NCBI GenBank assembly: GCA_030159075.1
Contig: BROG01000641.1
Span: 124,001 to 188,000 of the forward strand
Reading direction: 5' to 3'
Source: Atrina japonica
Taxonomy: Eukaryota; Mollusca; Bivalvia; Pterioida; Pinnidae
DNA length: 64,000 bases
Made by a program: the position numbers and the translations under genes. Below are positions 1 to 12,214 of the stretch, one piece after another; the first letter of the stretch is position 1, and each line of letters begins with the position of its first letter. A model generated the notes under the pieces. That model saw only the letters and a program-made list of their open reading frames with translations, was not told the origin of the DNA and did not search any database.

Positions 1-375
1 ACTATCTAGTGTGACATTTAAAGTTATTTGAAATTTGCTTAATAGTTTTGTTCCTTTTTTTTCACTGGAAAGACAGGACATCAAATTTCCATTTTATTTT
101 TTTGAAATCTGTTGATAACTATTGTTTGTTTATTGTATTTTGTTAAATAATTTAATCTGATATATCTTCAATGAAGTGTTAATGTTTTTGTTTATATATA
201 TGTGGTCCTATTACAAATACTATGCAAGATAGTCGACAGTGGGTCAGTTTATAGAAGAGTTATAAGTTGATGTATTAAGGTATGTCTTCTACATATCTTG
301 CAATGAACATGATCTAATTTCCATGGTTTTTAAAACACTTGAGTTGGTTACAGTAAAACATGTTTGAATCTGGTT
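1..375. other. AT-rich sequence, nothing recognised
   Basis: T-rich and AT-rich DNA with no open frame, hairpin or repeat unit that I can support. CCATGG words begin near its end and lead into the next array. Confidence 0.5.
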
Positions 376-862
376 GTTCATGGTAAAATCATTCATCGAC
401 CATGGTTGTTTCCCATTACAGCTTCATGTTTTAGAACAAATTCCACTCCATGGTCGACCATGTTCAAGTAACCCATGGTGCAGCCAGGATCGACCATGTT
501 CTTTGTAATCATGGTTGACCATGTTCAGTAACCATGGTTGACCATGTTCAACCTTGGTCGACCATGGTATGGGTTAGACCATGGATAACCATGTTAGTCT
601 CATTTAAACAAAACATGGTCAATCATGGTTGACCATGTTCATAACCATGGTTGACCATGTTCAGTAACCATGGTTGACCGGGTGTTCAGTAACCATGGTT
701 GACCATGTTCAGACCTTGGTCGACCATGGTATGGGTAGACCATGGATAACCATGTTAGTCTCATTTAACAAAACATGGTCAACCATGGTGGACCATGTTC
801 TCAGAACCATGTTTAAACATGGTTAACCATGTTATTTCATGGTTGGCCATGCATCATTTCAC
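376..862. repeat. CCATGG-rich tandem array with higher-order duplication
   Basis: Degenerate repeats of about 22-24 bp built from ACCATGGTTGACCATGTTCA. The words ACCATGGT, CCATGG and GGTCGACC are palindromic, so both strands read nearly alike. A segment from ACCTTGGTCGACC to AAACATGGTCAA occurs at about 551-622 and again at about 713-784, a higher-order period of about 162 bp. Confidence 0.85.
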
Positions 863-1943
863 TGGGGCACTGCATAAATTTTCATCTTTTTTTTTGTATG
901 TGATAATTTAATACACAAAAATAATTAGATTAATTTCTTTTCATTTCATTTAATTGTTCTGATTAATTATTCTATAATAAATGATTAATAAATAGATTGG
1001 AATTCTGTTCTTTGTTTGAAAAAAAGCCAGTAAGCCTGACAAACTGATAAATGATTTCAGAAAATAGTGAAACTGTTCAATAATTTAGATGTGAATGAAG
1101 ATTTACTATAGGTGATAATTATATGCCTAGATCAATCAGATTAGCTGATATATGTAGATGTAAAAATTCAATGAAAAAAATAAGCCCATATTGTTGATAT
1201 CCGGGAATGCAAAACTACACGTAGCATTACACTAATAGAATTTTAGTTAAATTAACTTAAATTGCCATTTTACATCAAGTTGAAAAGAAATTGTATGTTT
1301 CATAATTGGAAAATCCTAGTGATATTTACGCTCCAACAATATGACTGTAAGCAGCCGGTCAGTGCAGTTTTTTTCTTCTTCTCTTGTTTCTATGCACCAA
1401 AACAAATAACTTAACAACCAATGAGATTATCATAGAGGGCAACCTGGAAGTCCTACATAATCACATACATGCTAATTGCTCAAAACTAGAGTGATGAAAA
1501 AGTGAATGAAGCTTTGGGAACACCTTCTTTAAATTATCCAATTCTCCTTTGTGGTGAGTCGAATAAACAGAAAACCAGATTTCCATTTGATGTATACAAA
1601 TATTGGTATCTTCTCCATACCTCCAACTCACAGACTTTGTTGATCCCAATATTTACTTATCCAATTATATCACTATACAGTGACTATCTACTAATTGCCT
1701 CATCTCATTAACCATTTGATCTTCAGCCAGACCAACAACATAGCCATTCATAATTCCACCGACTGATTCATTTAAGCATTGTCTAAAAGTTCAGTTACAT
1801 TGTATATGTATCCCTTGCTCACCAAGCACAAAAAAAAAAAAAGAAAAATAAAGAACATAGGCATTGTACATAATAATTGTAGTTTAATGAAGAAATATTT
1901 TTTAAATCAAATTATATCGAATACCCTAACAGTGTATTGCATT
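863..1943. other. AT-rich sequence, nothing recognised
   Basis: No coding, RNA or repeat feature is supported. Short open frames at about 1.46-1.71 kb overlap on both strands and look random. Confidence 0.45.
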
Positions 1944-1945
1944 TA

Positions 1946-2123
1946 CAGTGGAACCCGTCTTGAAACACCTTCCCTTCTGCCACTGAAATGTGGTCTTTCA
2001 AGGCAGGTGATGTCACAAAAGATGGTTTATTCAAAGGGTCATTAAACTGCAATGATTTTGGAAAGTGGTCTGTCAAGACAGGTAATCTTTCATGACAGAG
2101 GTCTCACAAGACAGGTTCTACTG
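1946..2123. mobile_element. TA-flanked pogo/Tc1-type MITE
   Basis: A 178-bp element beginning CAGTGGAACCCGTCTTG and ending CAGGTTCTACTG. Both ends abut TA (1944-1945 and 2124-2125). Termini of the form CAGTGGAACC are typical of pogo/Tigger-type elements. There is no coding capacity. Confidence 0.7.
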
Positions 2124-2125
2124 TA

Positions 2126-3126
2126 CTAATTTACAATCATAATCCATATGGTTTCTTTAGCTCTGATAATAAGACAAACCAGAATTGTTGTTATATCCAA
2201 AGAGCACCCGATTATGATTTCACATTTACATTTGTCATTAGATGCAATGCTCTCTTCTAGTGTTTCAGACCAGTCTATTATGGTCTGTATCATTGACAGG
2301 GTTAAAATTGTTTGGAATATTTCACTTCTTACACAGATGACACCAGCTGTAAGTGAAGTGCAAGAAAAACTGATATATCCTGTGGACTTATGCCAATGCA
2401 ATGTGAGGGCTCCTAATTGTGTCAAGCCTGCCATGACCTTGAACCTTGGTAAATGAGCCTGATCCAATATGCTTGAGACTTTCATAACCAGTCGCAAATA
2501 TTTGGCATAGGAACTGTAACTGAATAGTATTAGGGTCTATATGCATTCAAACCTAATGTCTGCACTTGTGAGACAAATACTCTACCAATGGACCATCATG
2601 TGTGGTTCCTCTTAGTCAAGTAATTGTCATTTTAATGTTAATACAACTGGGCCTAAGAAATGATACTGTGGATCTTATTATACAGATACATGTAAGAGTG
2701 GCATATGAAATAACATATAATGAATTAACAAGCTAATCTGTGGAATGTATATCCCCTGCTTCCCCCCCCCCCCCTTTTGTAAAGGAGTAATCATATTGTT
2801 GGTAAACTCTTTCCAGGTTAGGTTGAAACATGTAATTTTCATGCTGTTGACACAATATGTATTGCTTGGAAATCGAACAAAAACTAAAGCCTTTAATACA
2901 CAGATTAGATGTATTATTGAACATGTATTACGGAATAATGTGAACTGGTTGAAATAAGCATAAACTGAATATTATATACTTGTAATGATGCTAAGCAGAT
3001 CCGTAAAAAAAATGGCATTTTTTGTTAATCAAGGGGCCATAACTCCACCAAATAACATGCCCAAAAAGTGGCAATCAAACTTGGCTGAGCCCTTTGGAAA
3101 TTTAACCTTGTTACGAAGTTTGAAGA
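2126..3126. other. non-coding sequence with short C-run and dispersed-repeat fragment
   Basis: Open frames at 2126-2497 (minus) and 2148-2456 (plus) overlap and resemble no family. There is a C-run at 2762-2774. The stretch 3035-3126 (GGGGCCATAACTCC, AAGTTTGAAGATCAGA) has the look of a molluscan dispersed repeat leading into the tandem array. Confidence 0.4.
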
Positions 3127-4105
3127 TCAGACATACAGACTGTAAAGTCACCCAAGATACACTTGAGATGACATACAGACTGTTAAGTCACCTTAGATAC
3201 ACTTGAGATGACATACAGACTGTTAAGTCACCTTAGATACACTTGAGATGACATACAGACTGTAATGTCACCTTAGATACACTTGAGATGACATACAGAC
3301 TGTAATGTCACCTTAGATACACTTGAGATGACATACAGACTGTATTGTCACCTTAAATACACTTTAGATGACATACAGACTGTACTGTCGCTTAAATACA
3401 CTTAAGATGACCTACAGCCTGTAATGTCACCTTAAATACACTTAAGATGACCTACAGCCTGTAATGTCACCTTAAATACACTTAAGATGACCTACAGCCT
3501 GTAATGTCACCTTAGATACACTTAAGATGACCTACAGCCTGTAATGTCACCTTAAATACACTTAAGATGACCTACAGCCTGTAATGTCACCTTAAATACA
3601 CTTTAGATGACATACAGACTGTAAAGTCACCTTAGATACACTTAAGATGACCTACAGCCTGTAATGTCACCTTAAATACACTTTAGATGACATACAGAAT
3701 GTAAAGTCACCTTAGATACACTTAAGATGACCTAAAGCCTGTAATGTCACCTTAAATACACTTTAGATGACATACAGAATGTAAAGTCACCTTAGATATA
3801 CTTTAGATGACCTACAGCCTGTAATGTCACCTCAGATACACTTGAGATTACCTACAGCCTGTAATATTACCTTAGATACATTTAAGATTACCTACAGCCT
3901 GTAATATTACCTTAGATACATTTAAGATTACCTACAGCCTGTAATATTACCTTAGATACATTTAAGATTACCTACAGCCTGTAATATTACCTTAGATACA
4001 TTTAAGATTACCTACAGCCTGTAATATTACCTTAGATACATTTAGATTACCTACAGCCTGTAATATTACCTTAGATACATTTCAGATTACCTACAGCCTG
4101 TGTGT
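3127..4105. repeat. 40-bp satellite array, about 24 units
   Basis: Strict 40-bp period of the form TGTAATGTCACCTTAGATAC followed by ACTTGAGATGACATACAGAC. Three successive subfamilies are visible: GATGACATACAGACT (about 3127-3400), GATGACCTACAGCCT (about 3405-3830, with some alternation) and GATTACCTACAGCCT with TAATATTACC (about 3840-4105). Confidence 0.95.
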
Positions 4106-7017
4106 CACAGTATATACACAATACATATTCTTGGTAAGATGTTTAACGATAAATAAACCAAAACAAATGCAATGTTGTAGTTCAAGCAAAGCTTTTAAAC
4201 ATTTATCATCACAACATGCATTTCAAACTCACAAAGTGTTTTATCTTCATTATCTACAACTAACTGGTTCACACCTGCTTCAGACACATGCAAAGTATAA
4301 TTAACAGAAGAAATATATTCCGTCTTTGCGTCAATATTTCATTTCTAATTAAATTTTCTAAAATATATTTTCTATTCTGATTTTAAACAAAAAGGTAAAA
4401 AATATAACAAAGGTATGAAAACCAAAGGCGAACCTATTTTCTAAACGATGAATCAGAAATTACTCTGAATATTTGTATCTGTAAATTGTCTCTGCGATAA
4501 GTGCATAAATTGAAAATACTTCAAACTTGGATAAATATAGACACCAGTTATCAACTACTTGTTCGTTTTTCTTCTTCTTCTGAAAGTTAAAATTACAAAT
4601 ACAAATAGTGCAACACAGACAATTTGAATTGCCAGAAATACTAGTCTCTTTCAGGCTGTTAAAACAAACATGGATATTATCTGTAGCTATTATTAACATA
4701 CATTTAAATACCTTTGTCAGTTATTATGAGTAAATAAATATTTCTAGAAAATAAGTAAAAATAAAGGTAATTCAAACCAAGTAAGTAAGCTAAAAATCAA
4801 ATGTAAATGTATTGAAAAATAATATGGATGACACTAAATGTTGAAAAATTCCTTTCTTTTCACAATATCACTTTAAAATGTTATAAACATAATTAGATTT
4901 TAAACAAGATGTGTTATCTTAAACACTAATGCTCCTGTGTATGACCAATTCCAATAGGAATGCAGTTTCAAAATAATCCAAGTATCAATGCTGAAACATT
5001 CAACTTTCATTAAGATTGTGATTTATTTTGGATATTTTCAAAGATACATATGAGTTAAAATCTGTCTAAAATTATAAATCACCTGGCTCTCCTTAGTTTT
5101 CCTAAATACTGACTTAATGAGTTTGGAAATTATTAAGACGGTTAAAATCCTAGTCACAGAAAATAGATTGACAGAGGAAGGCTGGACAAATATTTTTGGA
5201 GTCAGCTTGCAGGCAAGCGGAAAGTAATTTTCAACTTGCCCTGACCAGTAGGCTATTACAGGACAAACAATGCACTCACAAAATGACCCAACTACACATG
5301 TATATACAACTACATGTAATAATATTGAGTGTTAACTGCCGTCATCCAATCATTTATTTGATCATCGTTTCTCTCAACACTTGTGGTAGTAATGGAACTA
5401 GGCCAATTTTTAAAACATGGTTAATTTTTATTAGCTTGCCCATGGGCTAGCCGTCCATATTTTTAACTTGCTGGAGCCAAATTGAGCTTGTCCCACTCTG
5501 AGGTGTCTGGAAAGTGGATTTGTCCTGCCCTGCAGAGACAAAAACAATACGCCTCAATGTCTTTGATCTTTGTGGTAACTAACCACAATCTATGCGCAGT
5601 GCAGTACACTTTTAAAAAAATTAATTACTTTGAAGACTCTGCTACAATACACTATAGCATGAATATCACATCAGCTGATAACAATTGCATGTTGATTTTA
5701 AAGACAGAGAGGAAGAAATTATTACAAAGTATTTACCAACAATCAGTTTCACTACTTAAGTCTACACATGAAATTACTTTTAAATAGTATCTTAAATGCT
5801 TCCCTGTATGATAGAGGCAAATAATAAAAACATAAAAATAGACACATTCATAGGTCTGCAACTTGTTTTTGAATTCGTATTTATTGTACTGTCGGAATAA
5901 AATAAATACCGATTCTATCTGACAACAGTTAACCCAAATAAAGGGAGATAACCAAGCATGGCTAACAGGAAAATTATTCCTCACTCTGATTTGTGGTTAC
6001 ATGTACTCAATATGCTATCTAAAAAAAAACTATAGATATCTTGAAAACTATGGGTATCTACATCTCATTCTAGATGATGGATGCATAAGTAAATGTAAGT
6101 TATGGAATGTTTTTGTTAGTTCCATTCAGGAAATCTGGAAACTTTGCTCATAGATATATACTTTTCATAAGAAAAGTAAACATGCGAAATGGGTAAATAA
6201 TTTAGTGCACCAGATACATTTTATGATACAATGTAAATGATCCAGACAGTATTTACAGTTCTCAAAATTATTGCTGTCCAATAGCCAAAAATAACCAGCC
6301 TTTTCATTAGGGCAACCCCAAACATCAGCTTGGAGCCAAAATATTTTTCACATGTGGTAGGAATGGTATAATTTTGTTCTTTTTGCTGTTACACTTTCGT
6401 TGGATTCTTACTAAAATTTGTAATAAATTTATTACATATCAGGCCTTTTAAATGTTCATGAAGTCACCATGTGATCAATTGCAAAGATAAATTATAAATG
6501 ATAACAGGGTTCACCCCTCTGAATATCAGAATTAAAGAAGCATTTTTCTTACCACAGAATGTATCTTTAAAATTTATGACGGGGAGGGGGAAGGGGACAG
6601 GACGGGACAAAATTTGCAACCACTCACATATTTTGTATCAGTAAAGCTGTATGAAATGAGGAAACAATTTATCTTGTTAAAGTTTAGTTATTAATTCAAA
6701 ATCTAATTAGTGCCAATGTGTTTATACCCACAGAAAAAGCAAGGCCAAGGTAACGGTGCATCATCTCAACTTGTGTTTAACAAGTGATTAAAACCTAAAC
6801 AAACTGTCATCTTTCTGTAAATGGTCAATAGTTGCAGACTTCTAATAAATTAAAATAAAGTTTGATGTTTAACACAGTTCACAATTTTGTTTATAAACAA
6901 GTTTCAGAAAAAAAAAAAATAAATAAAGATTTTTTTAATTTGTGCCATAAAAAAAAAAACCCAACCTCCCCCCAAAAAACCCACACTAATATTCAATACA
7001 ATAGACAAATATATCAT
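4106..7017. other. AT-rich non-coding stretch
   Basis: No gene is supported. A region at about 5.17-5.53 kb has lines such as GGACAAATATTTTTGGAGTC and AGCTTGCAGGCAAGCGG, resembling decayed hAT-type repeat seen elsewhere in the window. Open frames at 5196-5450 and 5482-5787 show no family features. A G-rich patch lies at 6580-6607. Confidence 0.4.
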
Positions 7018-8290
7018 ATCATATCATATATTATAGTCAAGATAATGATACAAAGATCAGGGGATGGCATATAGACAAGATAATGATACACAGATTTAAG
7101 AGGATGGCATATAGACAAGATGATGATACACAGATTTAAGAAGATGTCATACAGACAAGATAATGATACAAAGATTTAAGAAGATGGCATATAGACAAGA
7201 TAATAATACAGATATCAGGAGATGTCATACAGACAAGATACAAAGGTTTGGGGGTGGCATATAGACAAGATAATGATACAGAGATAAGGAGATGTCATAT
7301 AGACAAGATAATGATACAGAGATAAGGAGATGTCATATAGACAAGATAATAATATAGAAATAAGAGGATGTAAATCAGACCAGATAATGATAGAAATATC
7401 AGGGAAAGTCATACAGACAAGATATAATGATTAAAAAATCAGAGGAAGCTAGACAGGCAAGATGATGATACACAAATCAGGGGATGGCATACAGACAAGA
7501 TAATGATACACAAATCAGGGGATGGCATACAGACAAGATAATGATACACAAATCAGGGGATGGCATACAGACAAGATAATGATACACAAATCAGGGGATG
7601 GCATACAGACAAGATAATGATACACAAATCAGGGGATGGCATACAGACAAGATAATAATACACAAATCAGGGGATGGCATACAGACAAGATAATGATACA
7701 CAAATCAGGGGATGGCATACAGACAAGATAATGATACACAGATCAGGGGATGGCATACAGACAAGATAATGATATACATAAATCAGACAAGGGGATGGCA
7801 TACAGACAAGATAATGATACACAGATCAGGGGATGGCATACAGACAAGATAATGATACACAAATCAGGGGGATGGCATACAGACAAGATAATGATACACA
7901 GATCAGGGGGATGGCATACAGACAAGATAATGATACACAGATCAGGGGATGGCATACAGACAAGATAATGATACACAGATCAGGAGACATCATACTAACA
8001 ATATAATGATACTAAGGTCAGGGGAAGCTATACAGACAAGATAATGATACAGATGTCAGGTGAAGCCATACAGACAAGATAATGATACATATGTCAGGTT
8101 AAGTCATACGGACAAGATAATGATACAGATGTCAGGTGAAGTCATAAGGCCAAGATAATGATACAGATGTCAGGTGAAGTCATCAAACAATATAATGATA
8201 CAGAAGTCAGGTGAAGTCATCAAACAAGATAATGAATGATACAGATGTCAGGCGCAGTCATACAGACAAGATAATGATACAGAGATCTGA
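7018..8290. repeat. 38-bp satellite array, about 33 units
   Basis: Unit of the form GATGGCATACAGACAAGATA followed by ATGATACACAAATCAGGG, period 38 bp. The centre (about 7460-7985) is nearly homogeneous. Both flanks are degenerate, with insertions and point changes, the usual picture of a satellite homogenised in the middle. Long frames on both strands here are repeat artefacts. Confidence 0.95.
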
Positions 8291-9059
8291 CACACATTGA
8301 AGTGTTAATGATCATTGGAGAGGTGTTGCTACCATTTTTAATCATCACAATCAAGCACGGAAGTGCAATTTTGTAATATTCTGTAATAGCCATTTCAAAG
8401 AGAAAAATTTTGTAAATAAAGTTTTATGGGAAAGGAAGAATTCCAGGTAAGCAGCTACAATGTACAAGCATCCAAGACAAATAAATACGTACAAAAACTA
8501 AACACAAAAACTACACAAAACAGCATTACCGACAAACAAAATGTTCTGATAATAAATGAATACTAGACGCAAGCAAGTATGCATAGGAGACAGTCGAGTG
8601 GAAGTGTGAAGCAGCTAAATGTCACAGATGAGCAGATATAAGTACAAAACGAATAGTTTTCATTTTACACATCTTCATGAACATTCCAAAATATATGTGG
8701 TAATTATATAAAATATCAAGAAGTTGATCACATACAATTATGCCAATGTAAACAAAAAAGTAATGTATCTAACACCGAAAACATGTCCTGGATCAATCTA
8801 ACAAGTTCTACCATCACTTCAAGTGCTAGTCAAATATGTTGTACATTGCTATGACTAATTACATATGAGTACCAAAAGTAAAAGACAAAAAAAAAAAAAA
8901 AAAACAAACAAAAAAAACAAACAAACAAAAAAACAAAACAAAATAAAAGTATATTTGTTATCCACATGTCTTAGTTACATAAAATAAAGAATATTGTAAT
9001 TTCAGTTATTTTGTATCAGAGTAACAGATAAAAAATTTTCTCCTCACAGACCTTAAGTA
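8291..9059. other. non-coding stretch with A-rich tract
   Basis: No gene seen. A poly-A and AAAC-rich tract lies at 8886-8945. Confidence 0.45.
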
Positions 9060-9064
9060 CCCTA

Positions 9065-9330
9065 CAGGCCTTTGTCTACAGTTTCCACAGGGCTGAATTT
9101 CAGCCCAATTCCCAATGCAAAATACATGTTGTTTTTCCAAATTTGGTGTATAGATTGTGACTGTAATACAAAATTGATTATATCGAGGGGAAATGCATTG
9201 AAAAACGAGATTCCATTGCATGTGGAATTACATGAGTGCTAACTATTTTCCCAATTGGACACAAATTCACATTAAAGATCCCAGTTTTGTTGCCAATGGC
9301 ATTTTCCCAAAACTGGCAGAAAAAGGCCTG
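9065..9330 (-). mobile_element. hAT-like MITE (family 1), 5-bp TSD
   Basis: A 266-bp element with ends CAGGCCTTTGTCT and AGAAAAAGGCCTG, flanked by a perfect 5-bp duplication CCCTA (9060-9064, 9331-9335). It is in the opposite orientation to the copies at 19640 and 23603, as shown by internal words such as CCCAATTCCCAATGCAAAAT. Confidence 0.85.
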
Positions 9331-9335
9331 CCCTA

Positions 9336-9980
9336 TGATTCCTCAAAAGATTGTGCAACTGCTTCATCTGTAGCTTGCTGGTGCTAAGAATTAAACCATC
9401 AACACATCAACACCATTTAGTTATTTTGTGTATATATTGTTTAAAAAAAAAAAAACTTTTCTTGAAATTAAAAAAAAAACATAAAAAAAAAAAAAAAAAA
9501 ACAAAGCCAATCACATTACATTGTATTTTCTAACAAGTCATGAATCCTCTGAGGATTATTTGCAGAGTAACATATCCCTATTGTATATAATAGTTACCTG
9601 AAACAAGGCATAATGACTGATACAATTCTCATACCAATGTCATTTTGACCTACTTATCTTCAGATTAAGAACACAACTTGCATGAATCATAATTTGTCTT
9701 GCCTGTGGTACAGAAACTGCTTTTCACATTATGGAAGTAACCTTGACCTTCAACCTACTAACGTTTAGTACAGATTTGGGTCAAACTTTGGCTATGATAA
9801 TTACATTTTTGATGTAGGTATGTATATCGGTAATTAGTCTTGAGGCACTGGATTCATCATGGTTTAGAAATAATCTCCATTTAGCTCAAGTAATGTTACC
9901 TTGAGCTTTGTCCTCCTGGTCAAGAAATGGAACGGGATCATTCATGAGTTATGTCCCCTTTGCATGTGTTAAGTATAAAA
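9336..9980. other. non-coding stretch with A-rich runs
   Basis: A-rich runs at 9440-9503. The remainder includes GACCTTGACCTTCAACC-like text typical of dispersed molluscan repeats. No gene. Confidence 0.4.
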
Positions 9981-9982
9981 TA

Positions 9983-10239
9983 TCAGAGCTCCAGATAAGA
10001 TTTTCAGGTAAAGGGTATTTCATTCTCAGAAATAAAATTTTAAGTGTTAATAAAAATCTTAAAGGGTATTTTTCAGATATTTAACAGGTGTTTTACATAA
10101 TTATATATATATTGTCACTATTACAATTTGTAACTTCAATTTCCAATGAGTCATTTCAGCCCATGTTCTAAATTCCAAAGCTGATTTTCAAATTTTTAAA
10201 GGGTAAATACCCTCTTACTCCCCTTATCTGGAGCTCTGA
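9983..10239. mobile_element. 257-bp inverted-terminal-repeat MITE with TA flanks
   Basis: Starts TCAGAGCTCCAGATAAG and ends CTTATCTGGAGCTCTGA, a perfect 17-bp inverted repeat, with TA on both sides (9981-9982, 10240-10241). Subterminal words AAAGGGTATTT and AAAGGGTAAATACCC are also inverted. Confidence 0.8.
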
Positions 10240-10241
10240 TA

Positions 10242-11345
10242 GATAGCCTACGACATATACATGTAGGTCACACTGACCCAAAGTCAAAATGACAGTCCTA
10301 TGGGATGTATTTAAACATGATCATGCAATAGTCTTTTGTAATTGTCTACAGGTAATTTCGCATCAAAAATTTACCTGGATGTCAAATATACATGTATATC
10401 ATAAACAAATATGTTAAGAAAAATCATTGTTTATTTCAGAAAATTGGTCATTTGAAAACTGATTAGGAAAATAAGTTTACTATGTGCCTGAACAGTTGAA
10501 CTACATGTTCAAATGAAGATGTAGAACAATTTTAGACTAAAATAATACAATATATAAACCCATTGAAAAGATGGTTACTAACCACTGTTATATCCTTCAC
10601 ACACCAAGAATCACATCGTCAAATGGTTAAAATAGGACCACCTATATCCAACAGAAACACGGTCAGTTGTGGTCAGTTTAAGACCTTTCAAAATAAAAAT
10701 TTGTAAATCAATCACAAAGGAGGCAACTGACCACTAAGTAAAGTTAGGCCCACTGTCTTCATTGCCCATCATACAACACAAATCACTAACACAATAGCTT
10801 AATTCCTCGACAGCACAGGTACAAGTGTATAGCACATCCTGGTGTGATAGATCTTACAATGTTACAATACTGTGCTTCAGATTGTTTAATCAACTGATTC
10901 ATCCATTCTTTGTGTAATTGACACATTTTAGTGATGCTGCTACAATTGTCAATCATTAAAGGTCAACTGCATGAAGTCTTCCAAAATTCATCTAATATGG
11001 CATCTCTTTTGAAGTAAGCGATTGAACACACTTGCAGAGATATTTTGACACAAATTTCTACATGAAAATTTGTAAAATGAAAATGTAAAATTCCAGTAAT
11101 TAGAATTAACACCTGACCAATCTTTCTTCCTTTTGACGTCATTAAAACCTTCTTAATTATTCAGAATAAGATAAAATCTACCAAATAGAAATAATAGCTG
11201 TGAAGTTTATATAAGCTTTGACGTCATGTACTAATGGGGATGTTAATTTCAAATAAATTCTATCACACTGGGTGAATTGCAACAAAACCACTGAAGTCAA
11301 CTGAGCTACACTGACTGCCCTCAAGAAAAGCTTTCAATGACAACT
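10242..11345. other. non-coding stretch with two TGACGTCA words
   Basis: TGACGTCA occurs at about 11135 and 11219, the second just after TTTATATAAGC. No exon is seen. It may be chance or part of a repeat. Confidence 0.35.
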
Positions 11346-11430
11346 GTCTCCATACATGTATATACATGTATATATATATGTATATATAGATATATTATGT
11401 TATATATATATAATATATATATATATATGT
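11346..11430. repeat. interrupted (TA)n microsatellite
   Basis: TATA-rich runs interrupted by GT and ATGT, directly before the tRNA-like duplication. Confidence 0.8.
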
Positions 11431-11431
11431 A

Positions 11432-11680
11432 GTGGTGCTCAGGGTATCGGCCCAGATAGCTCAGTTGGTAAGAGCATCCTGCTAGAGTTAGGAAGGTCCT
11501 GGGTGCCCAACTAAATAACTCGCGATGGTATTTTAAGAGTCTCGTTGATTTCTGGGATCAGAAATCTTGTAAAAGGGAGAGGAGTGTAGGGATGCACAGG
11601 GTATCAGCCCAGATAGCTCAGTTGGTAAGAGTGTCCTGCTAGTGTTAGGAAGGTCCTGGGCTGGACATTTTTCCTTGCCT
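11432..11680 (+). repeat. tandem pair of tRNA-like (SINE head) sequences
   Basis: GCCCAGATAGCTCAGTTGG followed by TAAGAGC occurs at about 11450 and about 11608, 158 bp apart. TAGCTCAGTTGG fits the tRNA A-box consensus. No B box and no foldable cloverleaf is present, so these are degraded tRNA-derived sequences and not tRNA genes. Confidence 0.65.
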
Positions 11681-11936
11681 GTTACATTTATATATATATT
11701 ATCTATTTAGAAGTCTCCTTCTGAAAATCATTTCTAAATATGCCATATTCTGTATAGTGCTAGCTTCACAGTTATAGTAAGAGGTTAAAAATCTTTATTA
11801 AGTTAAAAATGTTATAAAAGGGACTTAAAATAATTGAAGATTGTTTCTTTTTTCAGAGCCTAACTTTCATAAAAACAAAATGCATGAACTTTTCTCTCTC
11901 TATAAATATTGCAAATTACACATTTTTCTTATATAT

Positions 11937-11998
<62 letters not shown>

Positions 11999-12013
11999 AT
12001 GTGTATATGTATA

Positions 12014-12096
<83 letters not shown>

Positions 12097-12160
12097 CATA
12101 GATATATATATATATATAGATAGCATAGATAGATATATAGATAGATAGATAGATAGATAG

Positions 12161-12212
<52 letters not shown>
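11937..12212. repeat. (TA)n followed by (GATA)n microsatellite
   Basis: TA repeats with GTATGT interruptions to about 12094, then GATA and TAGA units to 12212. Frames reading Tyr-Ile or Ile-Ser-Leu repeats are artefacts. Confidence 0.95.

Positions 12213-12214
<2 letters not shown>

Noticed and set aside
2126..2497. 123-codon minus-strand open frame
   Set aside because: An overlapping frame exists on the other strand and no family features or splice context are visible; chance frame.
3127..4105. Regularly spaced 40-bp repeats considered as a CRISPR array
   Set aside because: The units are contiguous with no unique spacers, and the genome is eukaryotic.
7743..7976. Repetitive Cys/His/Leu open frame
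   Set aside because: A frame through the 38-bp satellite; the array homogeneity comes from DNA-level repeat turnover.
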